A stretch of 64,000 nt of DNA. It comes from Pyxidicoccus xibeiensis. Its GTDB lineage: Bacteria; Myxococcota; Myxococcia; Myxococcales; Myxococcaceae. Under the pieces are notes generated by a model that searched no databases, was not told the origin of the DNA, and was given only the letters and a program-made list of their open reading frames with translations. Shown here in pieces: positions 20,265-29,126 of this stretch. The position numbers and the translations under genes were made by a program. The stretch lies in NCBI RefSeq assembly GCF_024198175.1, contig NZ_JAJVKV010000010.1, positions 186,001 to 250,000 on the forward strand. Direction: 5' to 3'. Positions within the stretch are counted from its first letter, which is position 1; each line of letters starts with the position of its first letter.

Positions 20265-22199
20265 ATGAAACGAATCCAGCTCGCATGTCTCGTGGCGGCC
20301 CTGTCGCTGGCAGCGCCGACCGCACTGGGCTCGGCGCCCGTGTGCAAGACGGAGCCGTCCCCCGCGTCGCAGGGCATCACCAAGGTGGGCGAGGACGTGC
20401 ACCGGCGCTTCGAGACGGCGCACCCCTACGCCACCACGGCGGTGCGCTCGGAGAGCGGCCCCGTACACACCGACACCCTCCACCACCCCGGCGCGGCCTA
20501 CATCGCGCCGCACTTCGAGCGGCTGGAGCTGGAGGAAGGCGACTTCGTCGTGGTGCGCTCGCCGGACGGCACCCGCTCGTGGACGTATGACAACTCGCAC
20601 CCCGGCGCGCGCACCGGGTTCTGGGCCATCCACATCCCCGGCGACACGGCCATCGTCGAGCTGCACAGCCGCGACACCGAGGACCGGCGCGGCATCCTCA
20701 ACCGCCACGGCTACACCATCGACCTGTACGCGCGCGGATACTCCAACCAGGAGATGGGCTTCGCCAACCTGCAGGAGGCGCTGTGCGGCGGTGACGACTC
20801 CGGCTGGGCGCCCTGCTACGCCTCCAGCGACCCGGCCATCTACGGCCGCGCCCGTCCCGTGGCGCGCCTGCTCATCAACGGCTCCGGCGCGTGCACCGGC
20901 TGGCTGGTGGGCAGCCAGGGCCACCTGATGACGAACCAGCACTGCATCGGCACCGCGGCCGACGCGCAGAACACCAGCTACGAGTTCATGACCGAGGGCG
21001 CCACCTGTACGACGAGCTGCGCGAGCTGGTTCGGCTGCCCGGGCAACGTCATCTCCGGCGCCACGCTGGTGAAGGTGGACGCGCCGCGCGACTACGCGCT
21101 GGTGCAGCTGTCGCAGAACCCCACCAACACCTACGGCTACCTGCAGCTGCGCTCCACGGGGGCGGTGGTGGACGAGCGCATCTTCGTCCCGCAGCACCCG
21201 GCCGGCTACGGCAAGAAGATTGCCGTGCGCTCCACGGACTCGAGGGACCAGTCCGGCTTCGCCGAGGTCTACAGCCTGACGGAGGCCTCCTGCCAGTCGG
21301 GCGGCCCCAACGACGTGGGCTACTTCGCGGACACGCAGGGCGGCTCGTCCGGCTCGCCCGTCATCGGCCACTCGGACAACCTGGTGGTGGCGCTGCACCA
21401 CTGCGCCAACTGCCCCAACCGCGGCGTGCCCATCCAGGCGGTCATCACCCACCTGGGCACCAGCCTGCCCCAGTGCGCCATTCCCACCGCCGGCTGCCCC
21501 AACCCCAACGGCACTGGCGAGCCGCCCCCGCCGCCGCCCCCGCCGCCGGCCAACTCGTTCGAGTACTCGGCCACCAACACCAACAGCGCGCAGCAGAGCA
21601 CCACCAACCGGAAGATTGCCCTCACCGCCGGCCAGAAGCTCACCGTGGCCACCTGCGGCCTGACGGGCGCCACCCTCACCGGTGACACCTGGCTGCGCCT
21701 GTTCAGCCCCGCCGCCGTCGAGGTGGCCTCCAACGACGACGCCTGCGGGGGCCGTGGCTCCAGCATCACCTTCACCGCCAGCACCGCCGGCGAGTACGAG
21801 GTCCGCGCCGGCTGCTACCAGAACGGCAGCTGCGGGGGCCGCGTGGTGTGGGAAATCACCAACGGCCAGCCGCCTCCGACGCCGACCACCGGCTCGTTCA
21901 GCTTCAGCGGCACCAACACCAATAGCGCGCAGCAGAGCACCACCAACCGGGACGTCACCATCACCGCGGGCCAGCGCATCACCGTGGCCACCTGCGGCGT
22001 GACGGGCGCGTCGTTCACCGGGGACACCTACCTGCGCCTGTTCAGCGGCGCCACGCAGGCGGCCTCCAACGACGACGCGTGCAGCGGCACGGGCTCCAGC
22101 CTGACGTACACGGCGACGGCCTCCGGCACGCTGCAGATTCGCGCCGGCTGCTACAGCAGCAACACGTGCAGCGGCACCGTGGTGTGGAGCATCCAGTAG
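20265..22199 (+). CDS. Secreted trypsin-like serine endopeptidase with two C-terminal PPC-like domains
   Basis: The 644-residue precursor has a signal peptide ending near APTALGSA. A propeptide-like region precedes the chymotrypsin-fold protease domain (about 200-415). Its triad is His226 in MTNQHCIG, Asp276 in APRDYALVQL and Ser362 in GGSSGSPVIG, with several Cys pairs. After a Pro-rich linker come two homologous modules (about 430-532 and 545-644), each with NTNSAQQSTTNR, ITVATCG-like, GDTWLRLF and RAGCY motifs. These resemble bacterial pre-peptidase C-terminal domains, which are often removed on secretion. ATG 20265 has AGGAG six bases upstream. The enzyme fits the extracellular proteolysis of a predatory bacterium. 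Confidence 0.92.
   Translation: MKRIQLACLVAALSLAAPTALGSAPVCKTEPSPASQGITKVGEDVHRRFETAHPYATTAVRSESGPVHTDTLHHPGAAYIAPHFERLELEEGDFVVVRSPDGTRSWTYDNSHPGARTGFWAIHIPGDTAIVELHSRDTEDRRGILNRHGYTIDLYARGYSNQEMGFANLQEALCGGDDSGWAPCYASSDPAIYGRARPVARLLINGSGACTGWLVGSQGHLMTNQHCIGTAADAQNTSYEFMTEGATCTTSCASWFGCPGNVISGATLVKVDAPRDYALVQLSQNPTNTYGYLQLRSTGAVVDERIFVPQHPAGYGKKIAVRSTDSRDQSGFAEVYSLTEASCQSGGPNDVGYFADTQGGSSGSPVIGHSDNLVVALHHCANCPNRGVPIQAVITHLGTSLPQCAIPTAGCPNPNGTGEPPPPPPPPPANSFEYSATNTNSAQQSTTNRKIALTAGQKLTVATCGLTGATLTGDTWLRLFSPAAVEVASNDDACGGRGSSITFTASTAGEYEVRAGCYQNGSCGGRVVWEITNGQPPPTPTTGSFSFSGTNTNSAQQSTTNRDVTITAGQRITVATCGVTGASFTGDTYLRLFSGATQAASNDDACSGTGSSLTYTATASGTLQIRAGCYSSNTCSGTVVWSIQ
21553..22196. repeat. 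Duplicated PPC-like module
   Basis: Two direct copies of a module of about 300 bp, roughly 21553-21861 and 21895-22196, lie at the 3' end of the protease gene. The AACAGCGCGCAGCAGAGCAC stretch is shared almost identically by both copies. Confidence 0.8.
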
Positions 22200-22219
22200 T
22201 CCCGTGAGCTGTCGGGTCC

Positions 22220-22245
22220 GGGCCGTGGCCTCACCGCCGCGGCCC
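22220..22245. terminator. Hairpin between convergent genes
   Basis: GGGCCGTGGC (22220-22229) pairs with GCCGCGGCCC (22236-22245) around a 6-nt loop with one G-T pair. It lies between the protease stop and the stop of the convergent acetyltransferase gene. There is no T-run. Confidence 0.5.
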
Positions 22246-22274
22246 GGCCCCGTGCCGGCGCCGGACGCCGTGCC

Positions 22275-22733
22275 TCAGCGCGAGCCGCGCCGGTAGACAT
22301 CCGGGTCCCACTTCTCCATGAAGCTCGCGGGCGCGCTCAGCGGCGTGAAGCCGTGCTGGGCGTAGAGCCCGTGCGCGTCACGCGTGGCGAGCAGCCACCG
22401 CCGCAGCCCCTGCAACTCCGGGTGCCCGACGATGGTCGCCGCCAGCCACTGGCCCAGGCCCTGGCCGCGCAGCGCCTCGTCGATGAACACGTCCGCCAGG
22501 TACGCGAAGGTGGCGAAGTCCGTCGTCACCCGCGCGAAGCCCACCTGCTCACCGGAAGCCGCGCGGTACACGCCGAAGGGCAGCGAGTGCTCCACCGCCC
22601 GGCGCACCAGCTCCAGGGGAATCCCCGCCGCCCAGTAGGACGACTGGAGGAAGCGGTGCACCACCTCCACATCCACCCGCGCGCGGTCCGTGCTGATGAC
22701 GAAGCCGTCCCGCGTCCACTCGTGCGTGCCCAC
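22275..22733 (-). CDS. GNAT-family N-acetyltransferase
   Basis: The 152-residue protein has the GNAT acetyl-CoA binding motif A in YLADVFIDEALRGQGLGQWL (R-G-Q-G-L-G) and a C-terminal LYAQHGFTPL strand-helix typical of the fold. The acceptor substrate is not predictable. GTG 22733 follows the glycosylphosphotransferase stop by 12 nt, so the two genes are probably co-transcribed, although a functional link is not evident. Confidence 0.88.
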   Translation of the reverse strand: MGTHEWTRDGFVISTDRARVDVEVVHRFLQSSYWAAGIPLELVRRAVEHSLPFGVYRAASGEQVGFARVTTDFATFAYLADVFIDEALRGQGLGQWLAATIVGHPELQGLRRWLLATRDAHGLYAQHGFTPLSAPASFMEKWDPDVYRRGSR

Positions 22734-22745
22734 CCGCTGTCTCCG

Positions 22746-24140
22746 TCAGTACGCGTTCTTCGACAGGAAGCCGCCCAGGGCGGTGCGCACGAGAATCTTC
22801 AGGTCCATCAGCAGCGACCAGTTCTCGATGTAGTACAGGTCGTACTCGATGCGCTTCTGGATGCACGTCTGGCCGCGCAGGCCGTTGATCTGCGCCCAGC
22901 CGGTGATGCCCGCCTTCACCTTGTGCCGCAGGTGGTAGCGGGGAATCTGCCGCTTGAACTCCTCGATGAAGACGGGGCGCTCGGGGCGCGGGCCGACGAG
23001 GCTCATGTCGCCCAGCAGCACGTTGAAGAACTGCGGCAGCTCGTCCAGCGAGTACTTGCGCAGGAAGGTGCCGATGGGCGTGCGGCGCGGGTCCTCGCGC
23101 GAGGCCATCATCGCGCCGCAGTGCTCGGCATCCACGCGCATGGTGCGGAACTTGAGGATGGGGAAGGTGCGCCCGTCCATGCCCATGCGCTCCTGGCGGT
23201 AGAGGATGGGCCCGCGGCTGGTCAGCCGCACCGCCAGCGCCGTGGCCAGCATCAGCGGCGAGGTGACGAGGATGGCCAGCATCGAGAAGAGGATGTCGAA
23301 GGCCCGCTTGGACACCCGGCTCCAGCCCTCCATGGGGTCGCCCTGGAGGCGGATGATGGGCAGCCCGCCGAACTCCTCCAGGCCGCCGTAGAGAGTGATG
23401 TACTGGTACAGGTCCGGCACCACGCGCACGTCCACGGTGCGCAGCGCGAGCTGCTCCATCAGCCGCTTCACGTGCGCCTGGTCCTCCAGCGGCAGCGCGA
23501 TGATGACCTGGTCCACCGGCTGCGAATCCAACATCTGGTTCACCGAGTCCACGTGGCCGATGACGCGCACACCGCCCACGTACTGGCCCACCTTCTCCGG
23601 CCGCAGCGTGAGCACGCCCGTCACCCGGAAGCCCAGCTCGCGGTGCCCCTCCACCGTCTCGATGACCCGCTGCCCCAGCTCCCCCGCGCCAATGACGAGG
23701 ATGGACTTGAGGTTGTGGCCCCGCCGGCGGATTTCACTCAGCACGTAGCGGAACGCCAGGCGGTTGCACGTCACCAGCACGAAGGCGTACGCGACGAAGA
23801 TGACCAGCGTGAGGCGCGAGTAGCGCTCACGCGCGAAGTACGTCGCCGCCACCAGGATGAGCGTCGCGGTGATGGTGGACTTGAAGACCTCGAAGACCTC
23901 GCCCGTGTTGGTGCGCGCGCGGTTGGTGGCGTACAGGCGCGACTGCTTGAAGGTCATCGGGAAGATGACCAGGACCATCAGCAGCGAGACGACGGTATCT
24001 TCCCAGGGAGGGATGCCCTCCGTGACGGGAACGATGCCGGAGAACCGGGTGACGTACGCGAGGCCGAACGCCATCGCGAGCATCACCATGTCCGCCACAA
24101 TCTTGATGGACGTGTAGAACCGCTGGAGACGACTGAACAC
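22746..24140 (-). CDS. Undecaprenyl-phosphate sugar phosphotransferase (WcaJ/EpsZ-type initiating enzyme)
   Basis: This 464-residue membrane enzyme transfers a sugar-1-phosphate to undecaprenyl phosphate and so starts assembly of a surface polysaccharide repeat unit. The N-terminus has about four membrane segments (residues 1-115), followed by a nucleotide-binding-like central domain (SILVIGAGELGQRVIETVEG). The catalytic bacterial sugar transferase domain follows one more membrane segment (FDILFSMLAILVTSPLMLAT). Signature motifs are ILKFRTM, KYSLDELPQFFNVLLGDMSL and VGPRPE. GTG 24140 has AGGAG eight bases upstream. The next genes upstream on this strand encode glycan assembly proteins, supporting an exopolysaccharide or LPS role. 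Confidence 0.93.
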   Translation of the reverse strand: MFSRLQRFYTSIKIVADMVMLAMAFGLAYVTRFSGIVPVTEGIPPWEDTVVSLLMVLVIFPMTFKQSRLYATNRARTNTGEVFEVFKSTITATLILVAATYFARERYSRLTLVIFVAYAFVLVTCNRLAFRYVLSEIRRRGHNLKSILVIGAGELGQRVIETVEGHRELGFRVTGVLTLRPEKVGQYVGGVRVIGHVDSVNQMLDSQPVDQVIIALPLEDQAHVKRLMEQLALRTVDVRVVPDLYQYITLYGGLEEFGGLPIIRLQGDPMEGWSRVSKRAFDILFSMLAILVTSPLMLATALAVRLTSRGPILYRQERMGMDGRTFPILKFRTMRVDAEHCGAMMASREDPRRTPIGTFLRKYSLDELPQFFNVLLGDMSLVGPRPERPVFIEEFKRQIPRYHLRHKVKAGITGWAQINGLRGQTCIQKRIEYDLYYIENWSLLMDLKILVRTALGGFLSKNAY

Positions 24141-24358
24141 CGCGGGACTCCTGTAGCCTGGTCAACGGGCGGCCACCCCACTGCAAGACTCGCACCCCAA
24201 GCCCCCGGGCACGGGTCCTGCCCGACACGTATTGACGGCCGGGCGTCCTAGCACGAGAAAACCCGTGAAACCAATGGGTTGGCTTGACCCCTCCCCCACA
24301 GTGGGTGTCAGTGGACAGCTCTCCCCCATGGAAGATGGAGGGTGGGCTGACAGCGGCG

Positions 24359-25501
24359 TCACACCCCCGAGGCCCGGGCTGGGGAGGACGTCCCCACCCT
24401 GAGGAGTGCATCCACCTCGGCCAACATGGCGCGTTGGAAGGCGGCGCGGCTGAAGCGCTCGGCCTGCGAGCGGGCGTCCACCGGCCGGAAGTCGGGCTCC
24501 CACGCCTCGAACTGGCGCACGGCGGCGGCGAGGGCGGCGGGGGTCTGCTCGGAGAAGAAGAGGCCGGTGCGGGAGGTGACAGTCTCCAGCACGCCGCCCC
24601 TGCCGTAGGCGATGACGGGGCGGCCCGTCGCCTGGGCCTCGAGGGGGGTGATGCCGAAGTCCTCCTCGGGCGTGAAGACGAGCGCGCGGGCGTCCCGGTA
24701 GAGCCCCGGCAGGGCGTCATCCGGGACGTTGCCGAGGAAGCGGATGTTGGCGGGCACCGGCCCCGACATGAGGCGTGAGGCCTCCTGGCCCGTGCCCACC
24801 ACCCAGAGAGGGGCGCCCAGCTCGCGGAACGCCTCCAGCGCCACGTCCAGCCGCTTGTAGGGCGCGAAGGCCCCGAGCCACAGGAAGTAGCCGCCCTGCC
24901 CGCCGCCCTCCAGCGGCTGCCGGGCGAAGCGCTCCAGGGCCACGGGCGGGTGGACGACGGTGGCCTCGCGATTCCAGAAGCGGCGAATCTTCGAGGCGAT
25001 GTGGTGGCTGTTGGCGACGAAGCGGTGGACGCCGGACGCCGTCCTCCGGTCCCACTGCTGGAGCCACGGACGCACGGCGTGGGCCGCCGCGCGCACGGGC
25101 AGGCGCGCGCGGCCCGGGCCGAAGTAGTCGTCGAAGAGGTCCCACATGTACCGCATGGGCGCGTGCACGTAGCTGAGGTGCGGAGTCCCCGGCGGGACGC
25201 GCAGGCCCTTGGCGACGCAGTGGCTGGACGAGAGGACCAGGTCGTAGTCGTCCCGCAGGCGCAGGGCTTCGATGGCCCGCGGCATCAGCGGGAGGAAGTG
25301 CCGGTAGCGCGCGTGGATGCCCGGGATGTGCTGGAGGAAGGAGGTGAAGATGCGGCGCGACTCGATGGCCGGAGACTGGCTGCCGGGCTTGTGGACGAGG
25401 GTGTAGATGTCCGCGTCCGGGAGCACTTCGCAGAGCGCGTCGAGGACGCGTTCTCCCCCGCGGTGGGTGACGAGCCAATCGTGGACCAGGGCGACCTTCA
25501 C
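24359..25501 (-). CDS. Glycosyltransferase family 4 protein
   Basis: The 380-residue GT-B enzyme probably adds a sugar in surface polysaccharide synthesis. The N-terminal domain begins with VKVALVHDWLVTHRGGERVL. The C-terminal domain carries the nucleotide-sugar site: YFLWLGAFAPYKRLDVALEA, then FTPEEDFGITPLEAQATGRP, whose EDFGITPLE is the E-x7-E motif of GT4 retaining enzymes. GTG 25501 is chosen because the protein family starts with this beta strand; the open frame continues upstream without a start signal. Transcription is toward the glycosylphosphotransferase gene 218 bp downstream, with GC-rich hairpins but no clear promoter in that gap. Confidence 0.9.
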   Translation of the reverse strand: MKVALVHDWLVTHRGGERVLDALCEVLPDADIYTLVHKPGSQSPAIESRRIFTSFLQHIPGIHARYRHFLPLMPRAIEALRLRDDYDLVLSSSHCVAKGLRVPPGTPHLSYVHAPMRYMWDLFDDYFGPGRARLPVRAAAHAVRPWLQQWDRRTASGVHRFVANSHHIASKIRRFWNREATVVHPPVALERFARQPLEGGGQGGYFLWLGAFAPYKRLDVALEAFRELGAPLWVVGTGQEASRLMSGPVPANIRFLGNVPDDALPGLYRDARALVFTPEEDFGITPLEAQATGRPVIAYGRGGVLETVTSRTGLFFSEQTPAALAAAVRQFEAWEPDFRPVDARSQAERFSRAAFQRAMLAEVDALLRVGTSSPARASGV

Positions 25502-25603
25502 GACAGGGGCTTCTAACACCGGGGCGGCGCGGTGCCGAAAGACAGGATGCCTGGCTGCCTGCCTGGCCCCCATGGGCGCCCTGCGTGTGGTACGCCGTGG
25601 GCC

Positions 25604-26710
25604 GTGGCCCACGTCCTCCTCGACCTGCGCATGGTGCGCGGCCGGCTGCATGGCATCGCCCGGTACGCCCTGGAGCTGGCGCGGCGGATGCCGTCGCTCG
25701 CCCCGGACCTCCGCTTCTCCGCGCTGGTGCCGCCCGAGGGGCTGCCGGCCGAGCTGGGAGCGCTCGCCCCGCGCCTCCCCCTGCTGCGCGCGCTGGCGGG
25801 CTTCCTGTCGCCGCTCGAGCAGCCCGCGCTGGCGGCGGACCTGGCGCGGGTGAAGCCGGACGTCTTCCATGCCACGTCCTTCTCGCTGCCGCTGTTCTGG
25901 AGCGGGAAGCTGGTGGCGACGCTGCATGATGCGAACCACCTGGCGCTGGCGGAGCAGTACACGCCGGCGCAGTCCATCTACTACCGGGTGGTGGTGGGGC
26001 CTCGGGCGAAGCGGGCGTCGGCGCTGGTGACGGTGTCGGAGTTCTCCCGCGAGGAGCTGGCGAAGCACCTCAAGCTGTCGCCGTACCGGCTGCAGGTGAT
26101 TCCCAACGGCGTGGACTCGCGATTCCAACCGGCGACGGCGGCGGAGGCGCGCGAGTTCCGCGAGCGGCACGCGCTGCCGGCGCGGTACGTGGCGGCGGTG
26201 GGCAACGCGAAGCGCTTCAAGAACCTGGAGCTGCTGAAGCACTTCGCGGCGGACCTGCCGGTGCCGGTGGTGCTGCTGGCGGGCAAGGGGGCGGTGGCGC
26301 ACGAGCTGGGGCTGCACGAGAACGTGCTGGATTTGGAAGAGCTGCCCGAGGCGGACATGCCGCTGTTCTACGGTGCAGCGGCGGCGCTGCTCCTGCCGTC
26401 GAAGTACGAGGGCTTCGGCCTGCCCGCGCTGGAGGCGATGGCGGCGGGCTGCCCCGTGCTGGCGGCGGATGCGACGGCGCTGCCGGAGGTGGTGGGCAAC
26501 GCGGCGCTGAAGCTGCCACCGGACGACGCGGCGGCCTGGCGCGAGGCCACGCTGCGCGTGCTGCGGGACGACGGGCTGCGCAGCGAGCTGACCGAGCTGG
26601 GCCGCGAGCGGGCCGCGCGCTTCACGTGGGACGACTGCGCGCGGCGCATGCTGGCGGTGTACCGGCGGGTGCTGGAGCTGCCTTCAGCTCCGGGCAGCCG
26701 GGCCGACTGA
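25604..26710 (+). CDS. Glycosyltransferase family 4 protein
   Basis: The 368-residue GT-B glycosyltransferase has VAHVLLDLRMVRGRLHGIAR at its N-terminus, a donor-site strand RYVAAVGNAKRFKNLELLKH and the GT4 motif LPSKYEGFGLPALEAMAAGC. The GT 24359-25501 is divergent from it, while its 3' end overlaps the convergent Wzy-like gene by 27 bp. GTG 25604 is preferred because homology-like sequence begins there; the frame is open from 25532 but the upstream residues (MPKDRMPGCLPGPH) look non-coding. The likely role is assembly of the same surface glycan as the neighbouring genes, from context only. Confidence 0.88.
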   Translation: MAHVLLDLRMVRGRLHGIARYALELARRMPSLAPDLRFSALVPPEGLPAELGALAPRLPLLRALAGFLSPLEQPALAADLARVKPDVFHATSFSLPLFWSGKLVATLHDANHLALAEQYTPAQSIYYRVVVGPRAKRASALVTVSEFSREELAKHLKLSPYRLQVIPNGVDSRFQPATAAEAREFRERHALPARYVAAVGNAKRFKNLELLKHFAADLPVPVVLLAGKGAVAHELGLHENVLDLEELPEADMPLFYGAAAALLLPSKYEGFGLPALEAMAAGCPVLAADATALPEVVGNAALKLPPDDAAAWREATLRVLRDDGLRSELTELGRERAARFTWDDCARRMLAVYRRVLELPSAPGSRAD

Positions 26711-28009
26711 GGCGGGCAGCGGACTCGCGGCCGGTGTTTCGCCCCGCAGCACCCCGCTGCCCTCGCACAGCCCCAGGCCCCAGATGAGCGCGAAGGACAG
26801 GTGCACGTTGGAGTGGAACGGCAGGTAGTGCACCAGCGCCAGCACCTGGAAGCCCACCCAGGACAGCAGCGCGCCCGTCGCCGCCAGCGAGCCCTCGCGG
26901 TGCCGCCGGATGAGCGCCCGCGCCAGCAGCACGTGCATGCACGCGAACAGCAGCAGCCCCACCAGCCCCGTCTCCGCCCACACCGTCAGCCAGACGTTGT
27001 GCGCGTCCGTAGCCAGGAAGTCGTTGATGCCCGTCCGCTCCGCGGTGGCCATCGCCGCGGGCTTGTGGTTGCCGAAGCCCACGCCCGCCAGCGGATGCTC
27101 CCGCACCAGCTCCCAGCCCACGGACATGGCCAGCTGCCGCTCGCCGCCGTAGATGTTCCCCACCGCCTTCGCCATCCGCGCCCGCCAGGCCGGTGACACC
27201 ACCACCACCAGCACCAGCACGCCGAGCACCACCAGCCCCGCCTTGCGTGCCCGGCCCTGCACCAGCAGCAACAGCGCCACCACGCTGACAATCAGCGCCG
27301 CCCCCAGCGCCGCCCGCGCGAAGGCGTTGTAGATGGACAGCAGCATCCCCAGCACCACCAGGCCCGCCAGCCCCCGGCGCCGCGCCAGCTCCGAGCCGCC
27401 CAGCACCGCCAGCGCGGGCCCCAGCGCGGCAATCGCTCCGTGCGCGAAGCGCAGCCGGTGGAAGAAGAAGCCCCCCGACGCGTAGCGCGGAGACTCCTCC
27501 GTGCCGAAGTTCTCGTGCAGGCGACTGAGGTTCAGCTTGAAGAACGCCGGCGGCTCCCAGGACCAGCGCACCCGGTTCTGGAGCATCCCCAGCCCCGTGG
27601 CCACCAGCCAGCCGCCGGCCACCACGCCCGCCAGCAGCAGCCACGGCACGCCCACCGTGCCGATACACGCCGCCGCCGCGCCCGCCACCGTGTCCAGCAC
27701 CTGCCCGTAGCGCGAGCTGCGCGGCCACCGCTGCGCCGCGCCCGTCAGCAGCGCCACCGCGGGCGAGGCGAGCTGCCACGCGCACAGCGCCAGGCTCGCC
27801 GCCACGTACGCGCGCACGTCCGGCGCCAGGCGCAGGCTCCGGCGGGCCGCCAGGATGATGGCCACCAGCACCGCCGCGCCCGCCGCGACCTGGACGACGA
27901 CCTCCGCCAGCACCAGCCCCACCGCCCAGAACGCGAGCACCCCTGCCACCACGCGGCGCAGGCGCGGGTCCACCAGCGGCTGGGACGTGGAGTCCATGGG
28001 CGGCGCCAC
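26684..28009 (-). CDS. O-antigen ligase / Wzy-polymerase-like membrane protein
   Basis: The 441-residue protein has about ten or more hydrophobic segments and a periplasmic loop with the Wzy_C signature. This signature is AGVGFGNHKPAAMATAERTG, then TDAHNVWLTVWAETGLVGLL. Such proteins polymerise repeat units or ligate glycans to lipid A core in the inner membrane; the sequence alone does not separate the two. GTG 28009 is one base after the lptG stop, with GGTGAG as ribosome binding site; ATG 27997 is an alternative. It is the last gene of the purH-lptFG operon and overlaps the convergent glycosyltransferase at its 3' end. Coupling to lptFG hints at an LPS role. Confidence 0.85.
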   Translation of the reverse strand: MAPPMDSTSQPLVDPRLRRVVAGVLAFWAVGLVLAEVVVQVAAGAAVLVAIILAARRSLRLAPDVRAYVAASLALCAWQLASPAVALLTGAAQRWPRSSRYGQVLDTVAGAAAACIGTVGVPWLLLAGVVAGGWLVATGLGMLQNRVRWSWEPPAFFKLNLSRLHENFGTEESPRYASGGFFFHRLRFAHGAIAALGPALAVLGGSELARRRGLAGLVVLGMLLSIYNAFARAALGAALIVSVVALLLLVQGRARKAGLVVLGVLVLVVVVSPAWRARMAKAVGNIYGGERQLAMSVGWELVREHPLAGVGFGNHKPAAMATAERTGINDFLATDAHNVWLTVWAETGLVGLLLFACMHVLLARALIRRHREGSLAATGALLSWVGFQVLALVHYLPFHSNVHLSFALIWGLGLCEGSGVLRGETPAASPLPASVGPAARS

Positions 28010-28010
28010 G

Positions 28011-29126
28011 CTATCTCACCGTCAGCCAGCGACGCGGCAGGTGCAGCCACCCCTCCCGCCGCAGCCACACCGCCCCGGCCACCACCAGCAGCAGGAAGGC
28101 GGGCATCCACGCGGCCACCACCGGCGCCAGCCTCCCGGTGAGCACCAGCGTGCGGCACACCACCATCAGCCCCCACATGGCCACCGCCGTCAGCAGGCCC
28201 TCCACGATGGCCGCCGTCAGGTGGCCCCTCCGGCTCGAGCGCAGCGCCAGCCCCACCCCGAGCAGCGCCGCGGGCAGCGCCGCCATGGGGTAGGCGAAGC
28301 GGTTGTGGAACGCGAGCGCGAACTGGCGCGTCTCCAGCCCCACCTCCCTGCGCGCCTCAATCTGCTCCCGCAGCTCCGCCACCCGCATCTGCTCCGGCCG
28401 CCCCGGACGGATGCGGAACGACGTGCCCGCCACGCCCAGGTCGTACTCGGCCTCCTCCAACAGCCGCACCGACGTGCGCCCCTCGCCCGCGAAGCCGCGC
28501 TCCACCACGTCGACGAGCCGCCAGCGCGTGCCCTCCACCGGGTGCATCTCCGCCGCGTCCAGGCGCTTCACGAGCTCGAACTCCTTCGACACCTGGAAGA
28601 TGGACACGTCCTGGAAGCCGTCCTGCGCGCTGCCCGCACGCAGGAAGAAGATGCGGTCCCCACGCCGGAACCACTGCTTCGGCGAGTAGTGCAGGCGCCA
28701 GTCGCCCCAGCGGTTGAAGCGCTGGGTGGTGATTTCGTCCACGCGCCTGCCGGCTCGCGTCGCCACCAGCTCGTCGAAGGCCACCAGCCCCACGCACGAC
28801 AGCAGCGAGCACACCAGGATGGGCAGGTACAGCGCGGACGGGCCGAAGGTCAGCGCGCGAATCGCCGTCACCTCGCCCTGCTTGCGCAGCGCGGACACCG
28901 CCGTGCCCGCCGCCAGCAGCAGCGCCGCCGGCCCCAGCTGCTGTATCGCCACCAGCGCCTTGTACGCGTACAGCTTCGCCGCGTCCGCCACCCAGCCCGG
29001 CCCCGTGTACGACTTCGCGCGGTCCACGAAGTCCACCACCACGAAGACCAGCACCAGGCCGAAGAGGATGCCCAGCGCGAAGCGCAGGTACGTGCGCACC
29101 ACGTAGCCGAAGAGCGTGTTCCTCAC
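28011..29126 (-). CDS. lptG: LPS export permease LptG
   Basis: The 371-residue YjgP/YjgQ family permease has an N-terminal membrane helix after RNTLFGYVVRTYLRF. More helices lie at about residues 50-130, followed by a periplasmic beta-jellyroll region (about 135-270, GDRIFFLRAGSAQDGFQDVS) and three C-terminal helices. With LptF and the LptB ATPase it extracts LPS from the inner membrane. GTG 29126 overlaps the lptF stop as GTGA. F versus G is assigned by order and by the VVDFVDRAKSY-type region after helix 1, so the two names could be swapped. Confidence 0.85.
   Translation of the reverse strand: MRNTLFGYVVRTYLRFALGILFGLVLVFVVVDFVDRAKSYTGPGWVADAAKLYAYKALVAIQQLGPAALLLAAGTAVSALRKQGEVTAIRALTFGPSALYLPILVCSLLSCVGLVAFDELVATRAGRRVDEITTQRFNRWGDWRLHYSPKQWFRRGDRIFFLRAGSAQDGFQDVSIFQVSKEFELVKRLDAAEMHPVEGTRWRLVDVVERGFAGEGRTSVRLLEEAEYDLGVAGTSFRIRPGRPEQMRVAELREQIEARREVGLETRQFALAFHNRFAYPMAALPAALLGVGLALRSSRRGHLTAAIVEGLLTAVAMWGLMVVCRTLVLTGRLAPVVAAWMPAFLLLVVAGAVWLRREGWLHLPRRWLTVR

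Noticed and set aside
24141..24358. Promoter or terminator elements between the glycosyltransferase and glycosylphosphotransferase genes
   Set aside because: Several short GC-rich inverted repeats and a TTGGTT-N18-TAGGAC pair exist, but none is strong enough to call.
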